From: an uncultured Bacteroides sp.
GTDB lineage: Bacteria; Bacteroidota; Bacteroidia; Bacteroidales; Bacteroidaceae
Assembly (NCBI RefSeq): GCF_963677945.1
Contig: NZ_OY782578.1
Coordinates: forward strand, 744,001 to 808,000
Length of the DNA: 64,000 nucleotides
Direction: 5' to 3'
The notes under the pieces are model-generated. The model saw only the letters and a program-made list of their open reading frames with translations, was not told the DNA's origin and made no database searches. Shown here piece after piece: positions 9,886-19,499 of this stretch; positions within the stretch are counted from its first letter, which is position 1; the number at the start of each line of letters is the position of its first letter. A program made the translations under genes and the position numbers.

Positions 9886-10488
9886 ATGAAAAATAAGCTT
9901 GTATTTGCCACAAATAATAAACATAAACTGGAAGAAGTTTCGTACATACTGAAAGATCAGATGGAAATACTTAGTCTGAAAGATATAAATTGCGACGTAG
10001 ATATTCCCGAAACTGCAACTACTTTAGAAGGTAATGCATTACTTAAGGCACAATATATTCACGAAAACTACGGTTTAAACTGTTTTGCAGACGATACCGG
10101 TTTAGAAATTGAGGCACTTAATAATGAACCTGGAGTTTATTCAGCACGTTATGCAGGAGATGATAAAAGTTCTGAAGCCAATATGCTTAAAGTACTTAAA
10201 AAGCTGGAAGGAATAGAAAACAGAAAAGCTCAATTTCGCACAGCCGTATCTTTAATCATTAATGATAAGGAATATCTGTTCGAAGGAATCATAAAAGGAA
10301 ATATAATTAAAGAAAAACGTGGAAATTCAGGCTTTGGTTATGATCCGATTTTTGTTCCGGAAGGATATGATAAGACTTTTGCTGAATTAGGAAACGAAAT
10401 AAAAAATAAAATTAGTCATCGTGCGTTAGCTATAAATAAGCTATGCAATTTCTTAAAAGAGTATGACTATGAAAAAAATAATTTTTAG
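9886..10488 (+). CDS. rdgB: XTP/dITP diphosphatase (RdgB/HAM1 family)
   Basis: This 200-residue protein hydrolyses non-canonical purine nucleoside triphosphates (ITP, XTP) to monophosphates, keeping them out of DNA and RNA. The N-terminal phosphate-binding motif is [12 protein letters not shown]. The metal and substrate residues are in [14 protein letters not shown] and [10 protein letters not shown], and the family end motif is [21 protein letters not shown] followed by SHRALA. Length is typical. The next gene starts inside its last codons (26-nt overlap), which suggests coupled translation. Confidence 0.96.
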   Translation: MKNKLVFATNNKHKLEEVSYILKDQMEILSLKDINCDVDIPETATTLEGNALLKAQYIHENYGLNCFADDTGLEIEALNNEPGVYSARYAGDDKSSEANMLKVLKKLEGIENRKAQFRTAVSLIINDKEYLFEGIIKGNIIKEKRGNSGFGYDPIFVPEGYDKTFAELGNEIKNKISHRALAINKLCNFLKEYDYEKNNF

Positions 10489-12763
10489 TCTTCTATATTT
10501 CCTAATAACATCAGTTACATCAGCTCAAATGGCAATAGGAGAGTGGCAAGCTCACCTGGCCTATAATAATGTAACTCAAACTGCACCTGCAGGCAATTTA
10601 ATATATGCTGTTAGCGATGGTGCTTTGTTTTCTTATAATACAGAAGATCAAAGCATCAGTTTATTTAATAAAGTCAATTTATTAAGTGATACCGGCATTA
10701 GTTATATTAAATATAGCAGTATACACAATACTCTTATCATTGTCTATAAAAACTCCAATATAGACCTTTTTACAAACGAAAGTATATATAATATTCCTGA
10801 CTTCATGAATAAAACCATGAGTCAGGATAAAACACTTAACAGTATAAATATTGTAGGTGACTATGCTTACTTCTCAACTAATTTTGGCATTCTTATTCTA
10901 AACCTGAAGAAAAAAGAAATAACCAATACATATGTCTTAAATAAGAAAGTATACTCTTCTGTTGTTAAGGACAATGTAATCTATGCTGCAACAGCAGATG
11001 GTTTATACTCTGGTAAACTAACTGATAACTTATTAGATGCTAATAATTGGGTACTTTCTAATGCAATCGCATTTAATCAACTAGCTATATTTGATAATAA
11101 GATTATAGGAAATCAACCAAAAAATGGGATATATTCTTTTGATAACAACTCACTTGAATTAACTAGTATAATTGGTGGAAACTTCTCATACATGGAAGTC
11201 TTCGATAATAAACTTATTGCTGGTAATGGTAATTCAATAGCTATATTTGATCATTTCAATTCTGTAAAATACATGGATTTAGATGATAATTTCAACCATT
11301 TATCTTACATAAAAAGCAATGATTTATATTGGGGTAGTAATGGTAATAAAGGTTTGAATGGTTATAAACTAAACAATAATAAATTAGAAAAAACAGTTTC
11401 TTCAATCATACCCGAAAGTCCCAAAAGAAACCTTCCATACTATATGACATTTACCAATAACAGATTATTGATATGCGGGGGAGGAATGGATTATGACCGG
11501 CTAAATAATCCTGGTACTATAATGATGATGGAAGATAATAAATGGTATAATTTCCAGGAAGAAGGAATTAAAGAAGTCACTGGATTAGATTATAAAGATA
11601 TAACTTCCGTTATTCAAGATCCTAATAATCCAGAACATCACTTTGCATCTTCTGGAGGAGAAGGAGTATATGAATTTATGAACAGGAAGTTAGTTAAGCT
11701 TTATAGCATAAACAATAGTACTCTGCAAACTATTTTTCCAAATGAATCATACAAATTAAATTATGTAAGAACAAACGGATTGCAATATGATAAGAATCAC
11801 AATCTGTGGGTACTGAATTCGTATGTAGATAGTGTTATCAATGTTTTAAAAGACGATGGAAAATGGATTAGTTTTTATCATCCTGAATTGATAGGAAAAC
11901 CTACTTTCGAAAGAATTATCTTTGATAAAAGAGGCTGGGCATGGATTACTTCTATGAGATATGAACCTGGAGTATTTTGTTTTAATACAAACGGTACTTT
12001 AGAAGACACCAGCGACGATAAAACTAAGTTTATAGGTTCCTTTATTAACCAAGATGGGACTAACTTAGGAAGACTTAAAATACTATCTATTGTTGAAGAT
12101 AAAGATGGGGCAATATGGATAGGAACAGAAAAAGGTCCTATAGTTATTTATAATCCTACTAATTTTTTCGATGATGATTTTTATTGTACCCAAATAAAAG
12201 TACCCAGAAACGATGGAACTAATCTGGCAGACTTTCTTTTATCAAATGAAAGGATTAATGCTATTTGTATAGATGGTGGCAATCGAAAATGGATAGGTAC
12301 TGAAAGTAATGGTATATTTTTATTGAGTGAAGATGGACTTGAAACTATCCATCACTTTACAACTGAGAATAGTCCATTGTTATCGAATAAGATTCAATCA
12401 TTAGCATTAAATCCAAAAATAGGAGAGTTATTTATCGGAACAGATCAAGGACTTATTTCTTACATGAGTGATGCAACAGAAGGAGAAAATACCTTCTCTG
12501 AAACCGCACATGCATTTCCTAATCCGGTTAAACCAGATTATACCGGCTTAATTACTATTACAGGTCTTATACGTGATAGTAATGTAAAAATAACAGATAT
12601 TAATGGAAATCTTATTTTTGCTGGAAATTCAGTAGGCGGACAGTTTACCTGGAATGGAAGAAACTCTAAAGGCAGGAAAGTAGCCTCAGGTGTATATCTT
12701 GTTTTAGCTGCAGATGTCGAAGGAAAAGAAGGTATTGCAACTAAAATTCTTATCATTAAATAA
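10463..12763 (+). CDS. porZ: PorZ-like beta-propeller protein with T9SS-type C-terminal domain
   Basis: This 766-residue exported protein begins with a signal peptide ([19 protein letters not shown]). It continues as repeated short beta-propeller blades, with regulator-propeller-type motifs such as [14 protein letters not shown] and [11 protein letters not shown]. It ends in an Ig-like domain with FPNPVKPDY, a [16 protein letters not shown] segment and a terminal KILIIK, the form seen in type IX secretion C-terminal domains. Size and order match PorZ of Porphyromonas gingivalis, which is part of the surface attachment complex. ATG at 10463 or 10469 are both possible. It overlaps rdgB. The PorZ name is a family-level call. 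Confidence 0.75.
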   Translation: MTMKKIIFSLLYFLITSVTSAQMAIGEWQAHLAYNNVTQTAPAGNLIYAVSDGALFSYNTEDQSISLFNKVNLLSDTGISYIKYSSIHNTLIIVYKNSNIDLFTNESIYNIPDFMNKTMSQDKTLNSINIVGDYAYFSTNFGILILNLKKKEITNTYVLNKKVYSSVVKDNVIYAATADGLYSGKLTDNLLDANNWVLSNAIAFNQLAIFDNKIIGNQPKNGIYSFDNNSLELTSIIGGNFSYMEVFDNKLIAGNGNSIAIFDHFNSVKYMDLDDNFNHLSYIKSNDLYWGSNGNKGLNGYKLNNNKLEKTVSSIIPESPKRNLPYYMTFTNNRLLICGGGMDYDRLNNPGTIMMMEDNKWYNFQEEGIKEVTGLDYKDITSVIQDPNNPEHHFASSGGEGVYEFMNRKLVKLYSINNSTLQTIFPNESYKLNYVRTNGLQYDKNHNLWVLNSYVDSVINVLKDDGKWISFYHPELIGKPTFERIIFDKRGWAWITSMRYEPGVFCFNTNGTLEDTSDDKTKFIGSFINQDGTNLGRLKILSIVEDKDGAIWIGTEKGPIVIYNPTNFFDDDFYCTQIKVPRNDGTNLADFLLSNERINAICIDGGNRKWIGTESNGIFLLSEDGLETIHHFTTENSPLLSNKIQSLALNPKIGELFIGTDQGLISYMSDATEGENTFSETAHAFPNPVKPDYTGLITITGLIRDSNVKITDINGNLIFAGNSVGGQFTWNGRNSKGRKVASGVYLVLAADVEGKEGIATKILIIK

Positions 12764-12828
12764 AGTATCTAATATTGCTTAACCTTGTGCCTACTTTTAG
12801 TTGCAACTACATTATTAGTTATATGAAT

Positions 12829-12867
12829 AAAGCGGTGTTGATAACATGTTAATATCAACACCGCTTT
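12829..12867. terminator. Bidirectional terminator between porZ-like gene and nadA
   Basis: A 15-bp perfect inverted repeat (AAAGCGGTGTTGATA with its complement, 9-nt loop) sits between convergent genes. The A/T ends can serve as T-runs in both directions. Confidence 0.75.
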
Positions 12868-12891
12868 ATATATTTATAAGTTATAGAAAAA

Positions 12892-13884
12892 CTACAAACC
12901 TAATTTTTCTGATACCTCAAGCATTCTTTTTATTGGTTTAACTGCTTCTTTTGCTACAGCTTCATCCACTTCAATAGTTGGCCATTCGTATTTCAAGCAA
13001 TTATAAAGCTTCTCCAGCGTGTTTAAACGCATGAAGTTACATTCGTTACAACCACAGGTACTATCGATTGGAGGAGCCGGAATAAAGTTCTTTTCAGGGC
13101 ATTGCTTACGCATTTCATGAATAATACCTGATTCTGTAGATACAATAAAGTTCTTCTTATCAGATTTAACAGCATATTTTAATATTGCAGCTGTAGATCC
13201 TACAAAATCTGCAAGAGCTAGAACAGCACTTTTACATTCAGGATGAGCTAAAATCAAAGCATCCGGATATTGTTTCTTCAACTCCACAATCTTTTCAACA
13301 GAGAATTGTTCATGAACATGACAAGCACCATCCCATAACAACATATTTCTATTAGTAACTGAATTAATATAATTACCCAGATTCCTATCAGGACCAAAGA
13401 TTAATTTCTCATCTTTAGGGAAACTTTCAACGATTTGTTTTGCATTAGTAGAAGTTACCACAATGTCTGTTACAGCTTTTACAGCAGCTGTAGTATTAAC
13501 ATAAGATATAACCGTGTGATCAGGGTGTTCTTTCACAAACTGTGCAAACTTATCAGCCGGACAGCTATCAGCAAGTGAACAGCCAGCATTTAAGTCAGGT
13601 ACCAATACTTTCTTATCAGGACAAAGTATCTTTGCTGTTTCGCCCATGAAATGAACTCCACAAAGAACTATTATATCTGCTTCCGTTTTTGCAGCCCATT
13701 GAGCAAGAGCCAAACTGTCTCCTACATAATCAGCTATATCTTGTATATCGCCTGTCTGGTAATAGTGAGCCAGAATTACAGCATTCTTTTCTTTTCGTAA
13801 AGAATCAATAGCAGCTTTTAAATCTATCGACTTATCGACTGATTCATCTGCAAATCCTTTTTTCAACCATTCTTCTTTATACAT
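12892..13884 (-). CDS. nadA: Quinolinate synthase A
   Basis: This 330-residue cytosolic enzyme condenses iminoaspartate with dihydroxyacetone phosphate to quinolinate, the second step of NAD synthesis. It has the NadA pattern: YYQTGDIQDIADYVGDS near the N-terminus, LCGVHFMGETAKIL, a cysteine in DLNAGCSLADSC, and the C-terminal STCGCNECNFMRLN. Conserved cysteines in these three regions bind the 4Fe-4S cluster. The partner nadB lies 12 kb away at 25755-27326. A possible promoter lies about 230 nt upstream, giving an unusually long leader. Confidence 0.97.
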   Translation of the reverse strand: MYKEEWLKKGFADESVDKSIDLKAAIDSLRKEKNAVILAHYYQTGDIQDIADYVGDSLALAQWAAKTEADIIVLCGVHFMGETAKILCPDKKVLVPDLNAGCSLADSCPADKFAQFVKEHPDHTVISYVNTTAAVKAVTDIVVTSTNAKQIVESFPKDEKLIFGPDRNLGNYINSVTNRNMLLWDGACHVHEQFSVEKIVELKKQYPDALILAHPECKSAVLALADFVGSTAAILKYAVKSDKKNFIVSTESGIIHEMRKQCPEKNFIPAPPIDSTCGCNECNFMRLNTLEKLYNCLKYEWPTIEVDEAVAKEAVKPIKRMLEVSEKLGL

Positions 13885-14112
13885 TATATTTATATTTTAT
13901 TTTCTATTCTTTAATTAAAAAATCTAATGTTAGTAATAATAGCCTGTTAATAGTGTTGGTAAATAAATAGCTTTTTATTTGCTTTTAAAGTTGTTAGTCT
14001 AGTGAATATAGTTATTCTGAGTTTATAAACAAGGTAAAATATATTCTTATTGTTGATTATTAGCTATATATAGGAATAATATTATTCTAATTAACTACCT
14101 GTTGATAATGTG

Positions 14113-14120
14113 CAAAGTTA
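14113..14120 (-). promoter_or_regulatory. Possible distal -7 box for nadA
   Basis: TAACTTTG then GC on the minus strand fits the consensus but lies about 230 nt upstream of the nadA ATG. No nearer match was seen. Confidence 0.35.
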
Positions 14121-14324
14121 AGAAGTTTAATAGAATTTGTTCCTAAATTCTAGGTAAAAAGATGTTTAAATATGCATATAAACTTTTAGCTAACTTATTT
14201 GGATTGTTTATTCTGAATATTACATAAATGTTTTTATCAAATATCCTAGTTTTATTTATAAAAATGTTTTCTCTTAGTTTTGACAGGTTTTAAACTGTTA
14301 TAAACACCGTATTGTTAATTGTGT

Positions 14325-14332
14325 TATCTTTG
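14325..14332 (+). promoter_or_regulatory. -7 box for the SpoU-family methyltransferase
   Basis: TATCTTTG followed by C lies 23 nt before the ATG at 14356, in the expected position for a short leader. Confidence 0.55.
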
Positions 14333-14355
14333 CATCTGAATAAATAATTAATAGT

Positions 14356-14892
14356 ATGCGCAAACTAAAGATTACGGAACTTAACCGAATAAATGCAGAT
14401 GAATTTAAAGAAGCAAAGAAACTCCCATTAATAGTAGTTCTAGATGAAATACGTAGTTTACATAATATAGGTTCAGTATTTCGCACTTCCGATGCATTTA
14501 GGGTTGAATCAATTTATTTGTGTGGAATAACTGCTACTCCTCCGCACCCGGAATTACATAAAACAGCTTTAGGAGCAGAATTTACTGTTGATTGGAAATA
14601 CTTCAAGAATACACAGGATGCTGTTAATAAGTTGAAAAGTGATGGATATATTGTTTATTCTATAGAACAAGCTGAAGGCAGTACAATGTTGAATGATCTG
14701 ATATTGGACCAAACCAGGAAATACGCAATTGTTATGGGCAATGAAGTAAAAGGAGTTCAGCAAGAGGTTATTGATAACAGCGATGGTTGCATTGAAATTC
14801 CCCAATATGGAACTAAACATTCATTAAATGTATCAGTTACAACAGGTATTGTTATATGGGATTTCTTTAATAAACTTAAATTTGACCGTTAG
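14356..14892 (+). CDS. TrmH/SpoU-family RNA methyltransferase
   Basis: This 178-residue SPOUT enzyme methylates a ribose 2'-hydroxyl in tRNA or rRNA using SAM. The three family motifs are present: LDEIRSLHNIGSVFRTSDAF (motif 1), IVMGNEVKGVQ (motif 2) and IPQYGTKHSLNVSVTTGIVIWDF (motif 3, forming the knot and SAM pocket). It lacks the extra N-terminal RNA-binding domain of larger SpoU proteins. The target nucleotide cannot be read from the sequence. Its end overlaps the convergent DUF4294 gene by 17 nt. Confidence 0.93.
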   Translation: MRKLKITELNRINADEFKEAKKLPLIVVLDEIRSLHNIGSVFRTSDAFRVESIYLCGITATPPHPELHKTALGAEFTVDWKYFKNTQDAVNKLKSDGYIVYSIEQAEGSTMLNDLILDQTRKYAIVMGNEVKGVQQEVIDNSDGCIEIPQYGTKHSLNVSVTTGIVIWDFFNKLKFDR

Positions 14893-15481
14893 CAGCTAAA
14901 GTGATAACTCTTTCGGTTAACGAATCATCTTTAATTGAATCATATTCTTTCTTTAGACTTGCTCCGAATAAACTTGCAAAAGTCTGATAGAATCCTGCTT
15001 TGAAACTACCCATAAAAGCTTTAATAATTTCATAAGAAGACTGGTTGCATTCCCTGTCAATAAGTTTAATGAGCAGTTTACCCTGAGAATATGATAATTT
15101 CTTGAATTGAGCGGTATACTGTTCTTTCAAACCTTTTTCCACTCTTTTCACATGTGCTTTCCTCTCTTTTTCAGTTGGTAAAGTTTGTAAGTATTCGTAT
15201 GTTTCAATAATAGTATTATGGATCATTATTGAAAGTGGGAGTACTTTTTTTACATTATAAACCAATCGGTAATAATCACGCCATTCTTTTTGAGAGTTGA
15301 ATTTTAAGGGAGGATACACATATATATTACGAAGTTGTACAAAAGGAATAGTATCCCCTTGATATACGCAGGCTTCCACCCACTGAACAGCAGGTTTAGT
15401 TTCTAATTTCTGAGCTTTTGCATGAGAAAAGTTCAGTAGTGCGAAACATATAATTATTCCTATTTTACACTTTCTTTTCAC
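14876..15481 (-). CDS. DUF4294-domain exported protein
   Basis: This 201-residue protein has a signal peptide (MKRKCKIGIIICFALLNFSHAKAQ, written in two parts: a basic start, then a hydrophobic core ending AKAQ). The remainder fits DUF4294, a Bacteroidetes-restricted domain of unknown function, with WRDYYRLVYNVKKVLP and LIDRECNQSSYEIIKAF as typical stretches. The start codon is GTG at 15481. A TAATTTTG promoter box lies only 5 nt upstream, so the transcript may be leaderless or nearly so. The protein is likely periplasmic. Confidence 0.8.
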   Translation of the reverse strand: MKRKCKIGIIICFALLNFSHAKAQKLETKPAVQWVEACVYQGDTIPFVQLRNIYVYPPLKFNSQKEWRDYYRLVYNVKKVLPLSIMIHNTIIETYEYLQTLPTEKERKAHVKRVEKGLKEQYTAQFKKLSYSQGKLLIKLIDRECNQSSYEIIKAFMGSFKAGFYQTFASLFGASLKKEYDSIKDDSLTERVITLAANGQI

Positions 15482-15486
15482 AGCTA

Positions 15487-15494
15487 CAAAATTA
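15487..15494 (-). promoter_or_regulatory. -7 box abutting the DUF4294 start
   Basis: TAATTTTG on the minus strand ends 5 nt before the GTG start codon, implying a transcription start at or beside the start codon. Confidence 0.45.
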
Positions 15495-15545
15495 GTGCAT
15501 TAAATTTAAAACCAAATCATTTTAAGATAAATATTTTTGTCTCTG

Positions 15546-15577
15546 TTTGCTCGTATATATAATTTAACTTACCTTCG
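15546..15577 (+). promoter_or_regulatory. Promoter of the barrel/HhH gene pair
   Basis: TTTG (15546-15549), a 20-bp spacer and TACCTTCG (15570-15577) form the best -33/-7 pair in the window; the second box differs from TAnnTTTG at one base. The start codon is 43 nt downstream. Confidence 0.6.
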
Positions 15578-15620
15578 CGCCCTGTTATATATTTTTTATT
15601 AAAAATTATAAATCTAATCT

Positions 15621-16436
15621 ATGAAATACATCTCATTAAGCGCTCTTATATTATTTACAATATTTACTCCGTTTAATACTTGCAAAGCTCTGGATTCTGA
15701 TCGTTTTATAAATACTCGTGCATACTCTATGGGTAATACTTCATCGGTATTACCTGGCTTTTCAAATCCTGCTTCATATGGCTTTCTTTCTTCACGTTCT
15801 TTATCCTTAGAATATATAAACAGGTATGGAATTAAAGAATTATCATCTTTTGCCGGTATAGTTAATTACCCCAATCATTATCTGAATACAGGTTTATATA
15901 TTTCTAAATATGGATTTGACGCTTATAATGAAACTATGGTTGGCCTCAATTTCTATAAACAGTTATCGAAACTGATAAGTTTAGGAGTAAGAATGAATTA
16001 TTCAGGCATTCATTATTCCGATAATGAACCGGATGTTGCAGCATTTACAGGTGATATAGGAATTTTAGTTCGTCCTGCAGATATTCTGAACATCTCTTTA
16101 TTAATAGTAAATCCGTTAAGAACAGAATTAAAAATGGGAGAGGAGATTGCTCAGCTTCCTAACATTCTCACTATGGGGGTTAGTTTTCAACCGGAAGATA
16201 TGTTTTTATTAACAGCCGAAATTGAAAAAGACTTCGCTCTTCCTGCTATTTATAAATTTGGAATAGAATATGAACCCATAAAAGAGTTGAGTGTAAGGGC
16301 AGGGATGTGGACAAAACCTTTCACACCCAGTTTTGGAGTAGGATTAAATCTACAACCTTTTACTCTTAATATGGCTTTTAGCAAGCATCCTGTCCTTGGT
16401 TTTAATTCTTGTTGCGGATTACAATTTAATTTTTAG
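15621..16436 (+). CDS. PorV/FadL-like outer-membrane beta-barrel protein
   Basis: This 271-residue protein has an N-terminal signal peptide ending near ALD. It then shows alternating amphipathic strands and ends in aromatic CCGLQFNF, the usual outer-membrane barrel ending in F. The opening RAYSMGNTSSVLPGFSNPASYGFL resembles the start of PorV/PorQ and FadL-like barrels. It lies 3 nt before the helix-hairpin-helix barrel gene and shares its promoter, so the two products probably act together. The function is unknown and the PorV resemblance is a general impression. Confidence 0.6.
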   Translation: MKYISLSALILFTIFTPFNTCKALDSDRFINTRAYSMGNTSSVLPGFSNPASYGFLSSRSLSLEYINRYGIKELSSFAGIVNYPNHYLNTGLYISKYGFDAYNETMVGLNFYKQLSKLISLGVRMNYSGIHYSDNEPDVAAFTGDIGILVRPADILNISLLIVNPLRTELKMGEEIAQLPNILTMGVSFQPEDMFLLTAEIEKDFALPAIYKFGIEYEPIKELSVRAGMWTKPFTPSFGVGLNLQPFTLNMAFSKHPVLGFNSCCGLQFNF

Positions 16437-16439
16437 AGG

Positions 16440-18509
16440 ATGAGATTAAATAATGGAAGAGTATATCTTATAACTCTGTTAATATCTCTGTTTAGTTTGC
16501 CTCTTTGTGCTCAGACCGAAACAACGTCGGAGTGGGAGGATGTTACTGAACAATTAGCAATGGATAATGATGATGAAGAGAAAGACTGGACAAATAACCT
16601 GGAAGATTTGGCTTATTTGAAAGATAATCCTTTAAATCTAAATAAGATAACTAAAGAGCAACTGGAACTATTTCCCTTCTTAACCGATCAACAAATAGAA
16701 CATTTACTCTATTATCTTTATGTTTCGGGTCCGATGAAGACTATTTATGAACTGCAGATGGTGGAGGATTTTGATAGACAGACTATCCAGTATCTACTTC
16801 CTTTTGTTTATGTTGGAGGGGTTGAAGAGAAAAGTTATTTGTTACGTTGGAAAGATATTCTGAAATATGGAAAACATGAGTTATTAACTCGTTTAGATAT
16901 TCCTTTATATCGTAAGGAAGGGTATCGTAATCACTCTGATAGTTTATTAACAGAGAATGTTAATAAGCAGTTCATAGGTAATTCTTACTACAATAACCTT
17001 CGATATGGATTTCATTATAAAGACTTGTTATTCTTAGGGGTTACAGCAGAGAAGGATGCAGGAGAGCCTTTTTTACGATCGGTTAATAACTTGGGATATG
17101 ATTATTGTTCATTTTACTTTTTGGCACATAATATTGGTAAGTTCAGGACAGTTGCCTTAGGTAATTATCGGTTGAGTTTTGGACAAGGGTTAGTTATTAA
17201 CAGTGATTGTTCATTAGGTAAAAGTTCTGCTATCGCTACTATGGGATATAAATCTACAGGAATAAAAAAACACTCTTCAACTGATGAGTATAACTACTTT
17301 CGGGGATTGGCTGCTACCTATCAGGAAAATGATTTTTCATTCACCGGTTTTTATTCATATAGAAATTTGGATGGAATAGTAAACGATGGAATTCTTAATT
17401 CTATTAAAAGCGATGGATTACATCGTATTCCACGTGAGATTGAACGGAAGAATGTGGCCAACATTCAACTGATGGGTGGAAATGTTGGTTATTCACATAA
17501 AAATCTGAATATGGGTTTCACCGGAGTTTATTACTTCTTTGATAAAAACTATATTCAGGATCCTAAACCTTATAATTACTATTATTTAAAAGGACAGGAA
17601 TTCTTTAATCTGGGTATGGATTATAAATACAGATGGAACAAAGTTTATTTCTATGGTGAAACAGCAATTGGAAAGGGTGGAGGTATAGCTTCTCTTAACA
17701 CAGTTAGCTTTTCTCCGTTGGCAGGTTACCAGCTTCTTTTGATGCAAAGATATTATGCAAAAGATTATCGGGCCTTGTATGCCCGTTCTGTTTCTGAAGG
17801 AAGCAGTGTGCAAAACGAAAACGGATATTATTTAGGAATTGAAGCCAAACCTGTAAAATATTGGAAATTTTTTGCTTATACTGATTTCTTTCATTTTCCC
17901 TGGATAAAGTATGGAGTTGATAAGCCATCATCCGGTTTTGATGGTTTAATACAGGCAACTTATATGCCTAAAACAAATTTGACAATACTATTTCGCTATC
18001 GTTACAAAGTAAAAGATAAGAATTATACTCCAGATAGATCGGATACAAAAGAGGTACGTCCGTATATTCAGCAGAAAGCTCGCTATCAGGTGGGCTATTT
18101 ATTGCAAGATAATTTATCAGTTAAGCTAACGGCCGACTGGGTTTGGGTTAATCCTAAAGGAGTAAAACCAAACCATGGATTTATGCTTCTTCAAAACTTC
18201 TCTTACAAGCTTAAAGAGTTTCCACTTCGGTTTGATGTTTATTACGGTATGTTCGATACTAATGATTATGCTGCACTAATAACTTCCTACGAGCGTGGTA
18301 TGCTTTACGCTTTTTCCATGCCATCTTTCTATGGGAAAGGAGTTCGTTTCGCGGTTAATGCCAGGTATGATTTCAACAGAAATCTAATGATTATGGCCAA
18401 GTTTGGACAAACAAGATATACAGATCGGGGTGAGATTGGTTCGGGATTAGAAACTATATACGGCAATACAAAATCGGATATCAATCTTCAGTTGCGTTGG
18501 AAGTTTTAA
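16440..18509 (+). CDS. Helix-hairpin-helix domain outer-membrane protein
   Basis: This 689-residue exported protein has a signal peptide ending LCAQ. An N-terminal region (about residues 30-125) carries two helix-hairpin-helix-like segments (LNLNKITKEQLELFPFLTDQQ and an ELQMVEDFDRQTIQYLLPFV stretch). A long C-terminal barrel of alternating strands ends LQLRWKF. ComEA-like HhH domains bind DNA non-specifically, and Bacteroidetes encode this HhH-barrel type commonly with unknown function. It is cotranscribed with the small barrel protein 3 nt upstream. A role in DNA or polymer passage across the outer membrane is speculation. Confidence 0.7.
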   Translation: MRLNNGRVYLITLLISLFSLPLCAQTETTSEWEDVTEQLAMDNDDEEKDWTNNLEDLAYLKDNPLNLNKITKEQLELFPFLTDQQIEHLLYYLYVSGPMKTIYELQMVEDFDRQTIQYLLPFVYVGGVEEKSYLLRWKDILKYGKHELLTRLDIPLYRKEGYRNHSDSLLTENVNKQFIGNSYYNNLRYGFHYKDLLFLGVTAEKDAGEPFLRSVNNLGYDYCSFYFLAHNIGKFRTVALGNYRLSFGQGLVINSDCSLGKSSAIATMGYKSTGIKKHSSTDEYNYFRGLAATYQENDFSFTGFYSYRNLDGIVNDGILNSIKSDGLHRIPREIERKNVANIQLMGGNVGYSHKNLNMGFTGVYYFFDKNYIQDPKPYNYYYLKGQEFFNLGMDYKYRWNKVYFYGETAIGKGGGIASLNTVSFSPLAGYQLLLMQRYYAKDYRALYARSVSEGSSVQNENGYYLGIEAKPVKYWKFFAYTDFFHFPWIKYGVDKPSSGFDGLIQATYMPKTNLTILFRYRYKVKDKNYTPDRSDTKEVRPYIQQKARYQVGYLLQDNLSVKLTADWVWVNPKGVKPNHGFMLLQNFSYKLKEFPLRFDVYYGMFDTNDYAALITSYERGMLYAFSMPSFYGKGVRFAVNARYDFNRNLMIMAKFGQTRYTDRGEIGSGLETIYGNTKSDINLQLRWKF

Positions 18510-18542
18510 ATGTAAATAGATTCGTTTCCCATCTTTAACCCT

Positions 18543-18550
18543 TATCTTTG
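18543..18550 (+). promoter_or_regulatory. -7 box for the radical SAM gene
   Basis: TATCTTTG followed by C lies 25 nt before the ATG at 18576. Confidence 0.5.
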
Positions 18551-18575
18551 CAGCAATTTTTTAAAAACATATATC

Positions 18576-19352
18576 ATGCCGACTGTTATTTTTCCGTCAC
18601 CAATTTTCGGCCCTGTTCATTCTCGTCGTCTTGGTGTTTCTTTGGGAATAAATCTATTGCCTTCCGATGGGAAGGTTTGCTCTTTCGATTGTATTTATTG
18701 TGAATGCGGAGTTAACGCTGAGCGACGTCCTAATCAGCCTCTGCCTACCCGGGAAGAGGTACGTACAGAATTAGAAAAGAAACTAAAAGATATGCAAGCA
18801 AATGGCCCATCACCCGATGTGCTTACCTTTGCAGGAAACGGAGAACCTACTGCTCATCCTCATTTTCCGGAAATTATAGATGATACAATCGAATTGCGAA
18901 ACCGTTATTTCCCCAAAGCTAAAGTGAGCGTGCTTAGTAATTCTACATTTATCAATCGTCCGAAGGTTTTTGAAGCACTGATGAAGGTTGACAATAATAT
19001 ATTGAAACTCGATACCGTAAGTGTGGATTATATAAAAATGGTTGATCGTCCGAACGGGAATTATGACCTGGATGCAATTATTGACCGCTTAAAGGCATTT
19101 AAAGGGCATGTAATCATTCAAACTATGTTTATGAAAGGAACATGTTATGGCGAGGATGTTAATAACACAGGAGACGAATATGTACTTCCCTGGCTTGAAG
19201 TGGTGAAATCAATAGCGCCTTCTCAAGTGATGATCTATACAATTGACAGAGCTACGCCGGATAAATATCTGGTTAAAGCAACTCGTCAGGAACTTAATCG
19301 TATTCTTGATTTGCTTAAAAGCAATGGCATTTCTGCCACTGCTTCATATTAA
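18576..19352 (+). CDS. Radical SAM protein (COG0731-like)
   Basis: This 258-residue radical SAM enzyme has the cluster motif C-x3-C-x2-C in VCSFDCIYCECG (about residues 34-45), which holds the 4Fe-4S cluster that cleaves SAM. FAGNGEPTAHP is the SAM-binding GGEP-like motif. The start (FGPVHSRRLGVSLGINLLP) matches the small COG0731 family related to the wyosine enzyme TYW1. No auxiliary-cluster C-terminal domain is present. Substrate is unknown. It stands alone with its own promoter and a terminator at 19421-19462. Confidence 0.88.
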   Translation: MPTVIFPSPIFGPVHSRRLGVSLGINLLPSDGKVCSFDCIYCECGVNAERRPNQPLPTREEVRTELEKKLKDMQANGPSPDVLTFAGNGEPTAHPHFPEIIDDTIELRNRYFPKAKVSVLSNSTFINRPKVFEALMKVDNNILKLDTVSVDYIKMVDRPNGNYDLDAIIDRLKAFKGHVIIQTMFMKGTCYGEDVNNTGDEYVLPWLEVVKSIAPSQVMIYTIDRATPDKYLVKATRQELNRILDLLKSNGISATASY

Positions 19353-19420
19353 GCTAATTTGCCATCAATACTAAGCTGAATATTGACAGGCTTCTTAGAT
19401 AAAGGTGCAGAGTAAAAAAT

Positions 19421-19462
19421 AGAAAAGGTATACAGTATTTATATTTACTGTATACCTTTTCT
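19421..19462. terminator. Bidirectional terminator between radical SAM and SulP genes
   Basis: A perfect 17-bp inverted repeat (AGAAAAGGTATACAGTA and its complement, 8-nt loop) lies between convergent genes with T-rich ends on both strands. Confidence 0.8.
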
Positions 19463-19499
19463 TAATTATAATAGCTTTAATTAGCTTAGTTATGGCGGC

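Larger units (their letters stand above)
13885..14355. other. AT-rich intergenic region between nadA and the SpoU methyltransferase
   Basis: This 471-bp spacer has no credible gene. It holds the trmH-type gene's promoter (14325-14332) and a minus-strand TAACTTTG (14113-14120) that could start a nadA transcript with a leader of roughly 220 nt. No known riboswitch fold was recognised. Confidence 0.6.
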
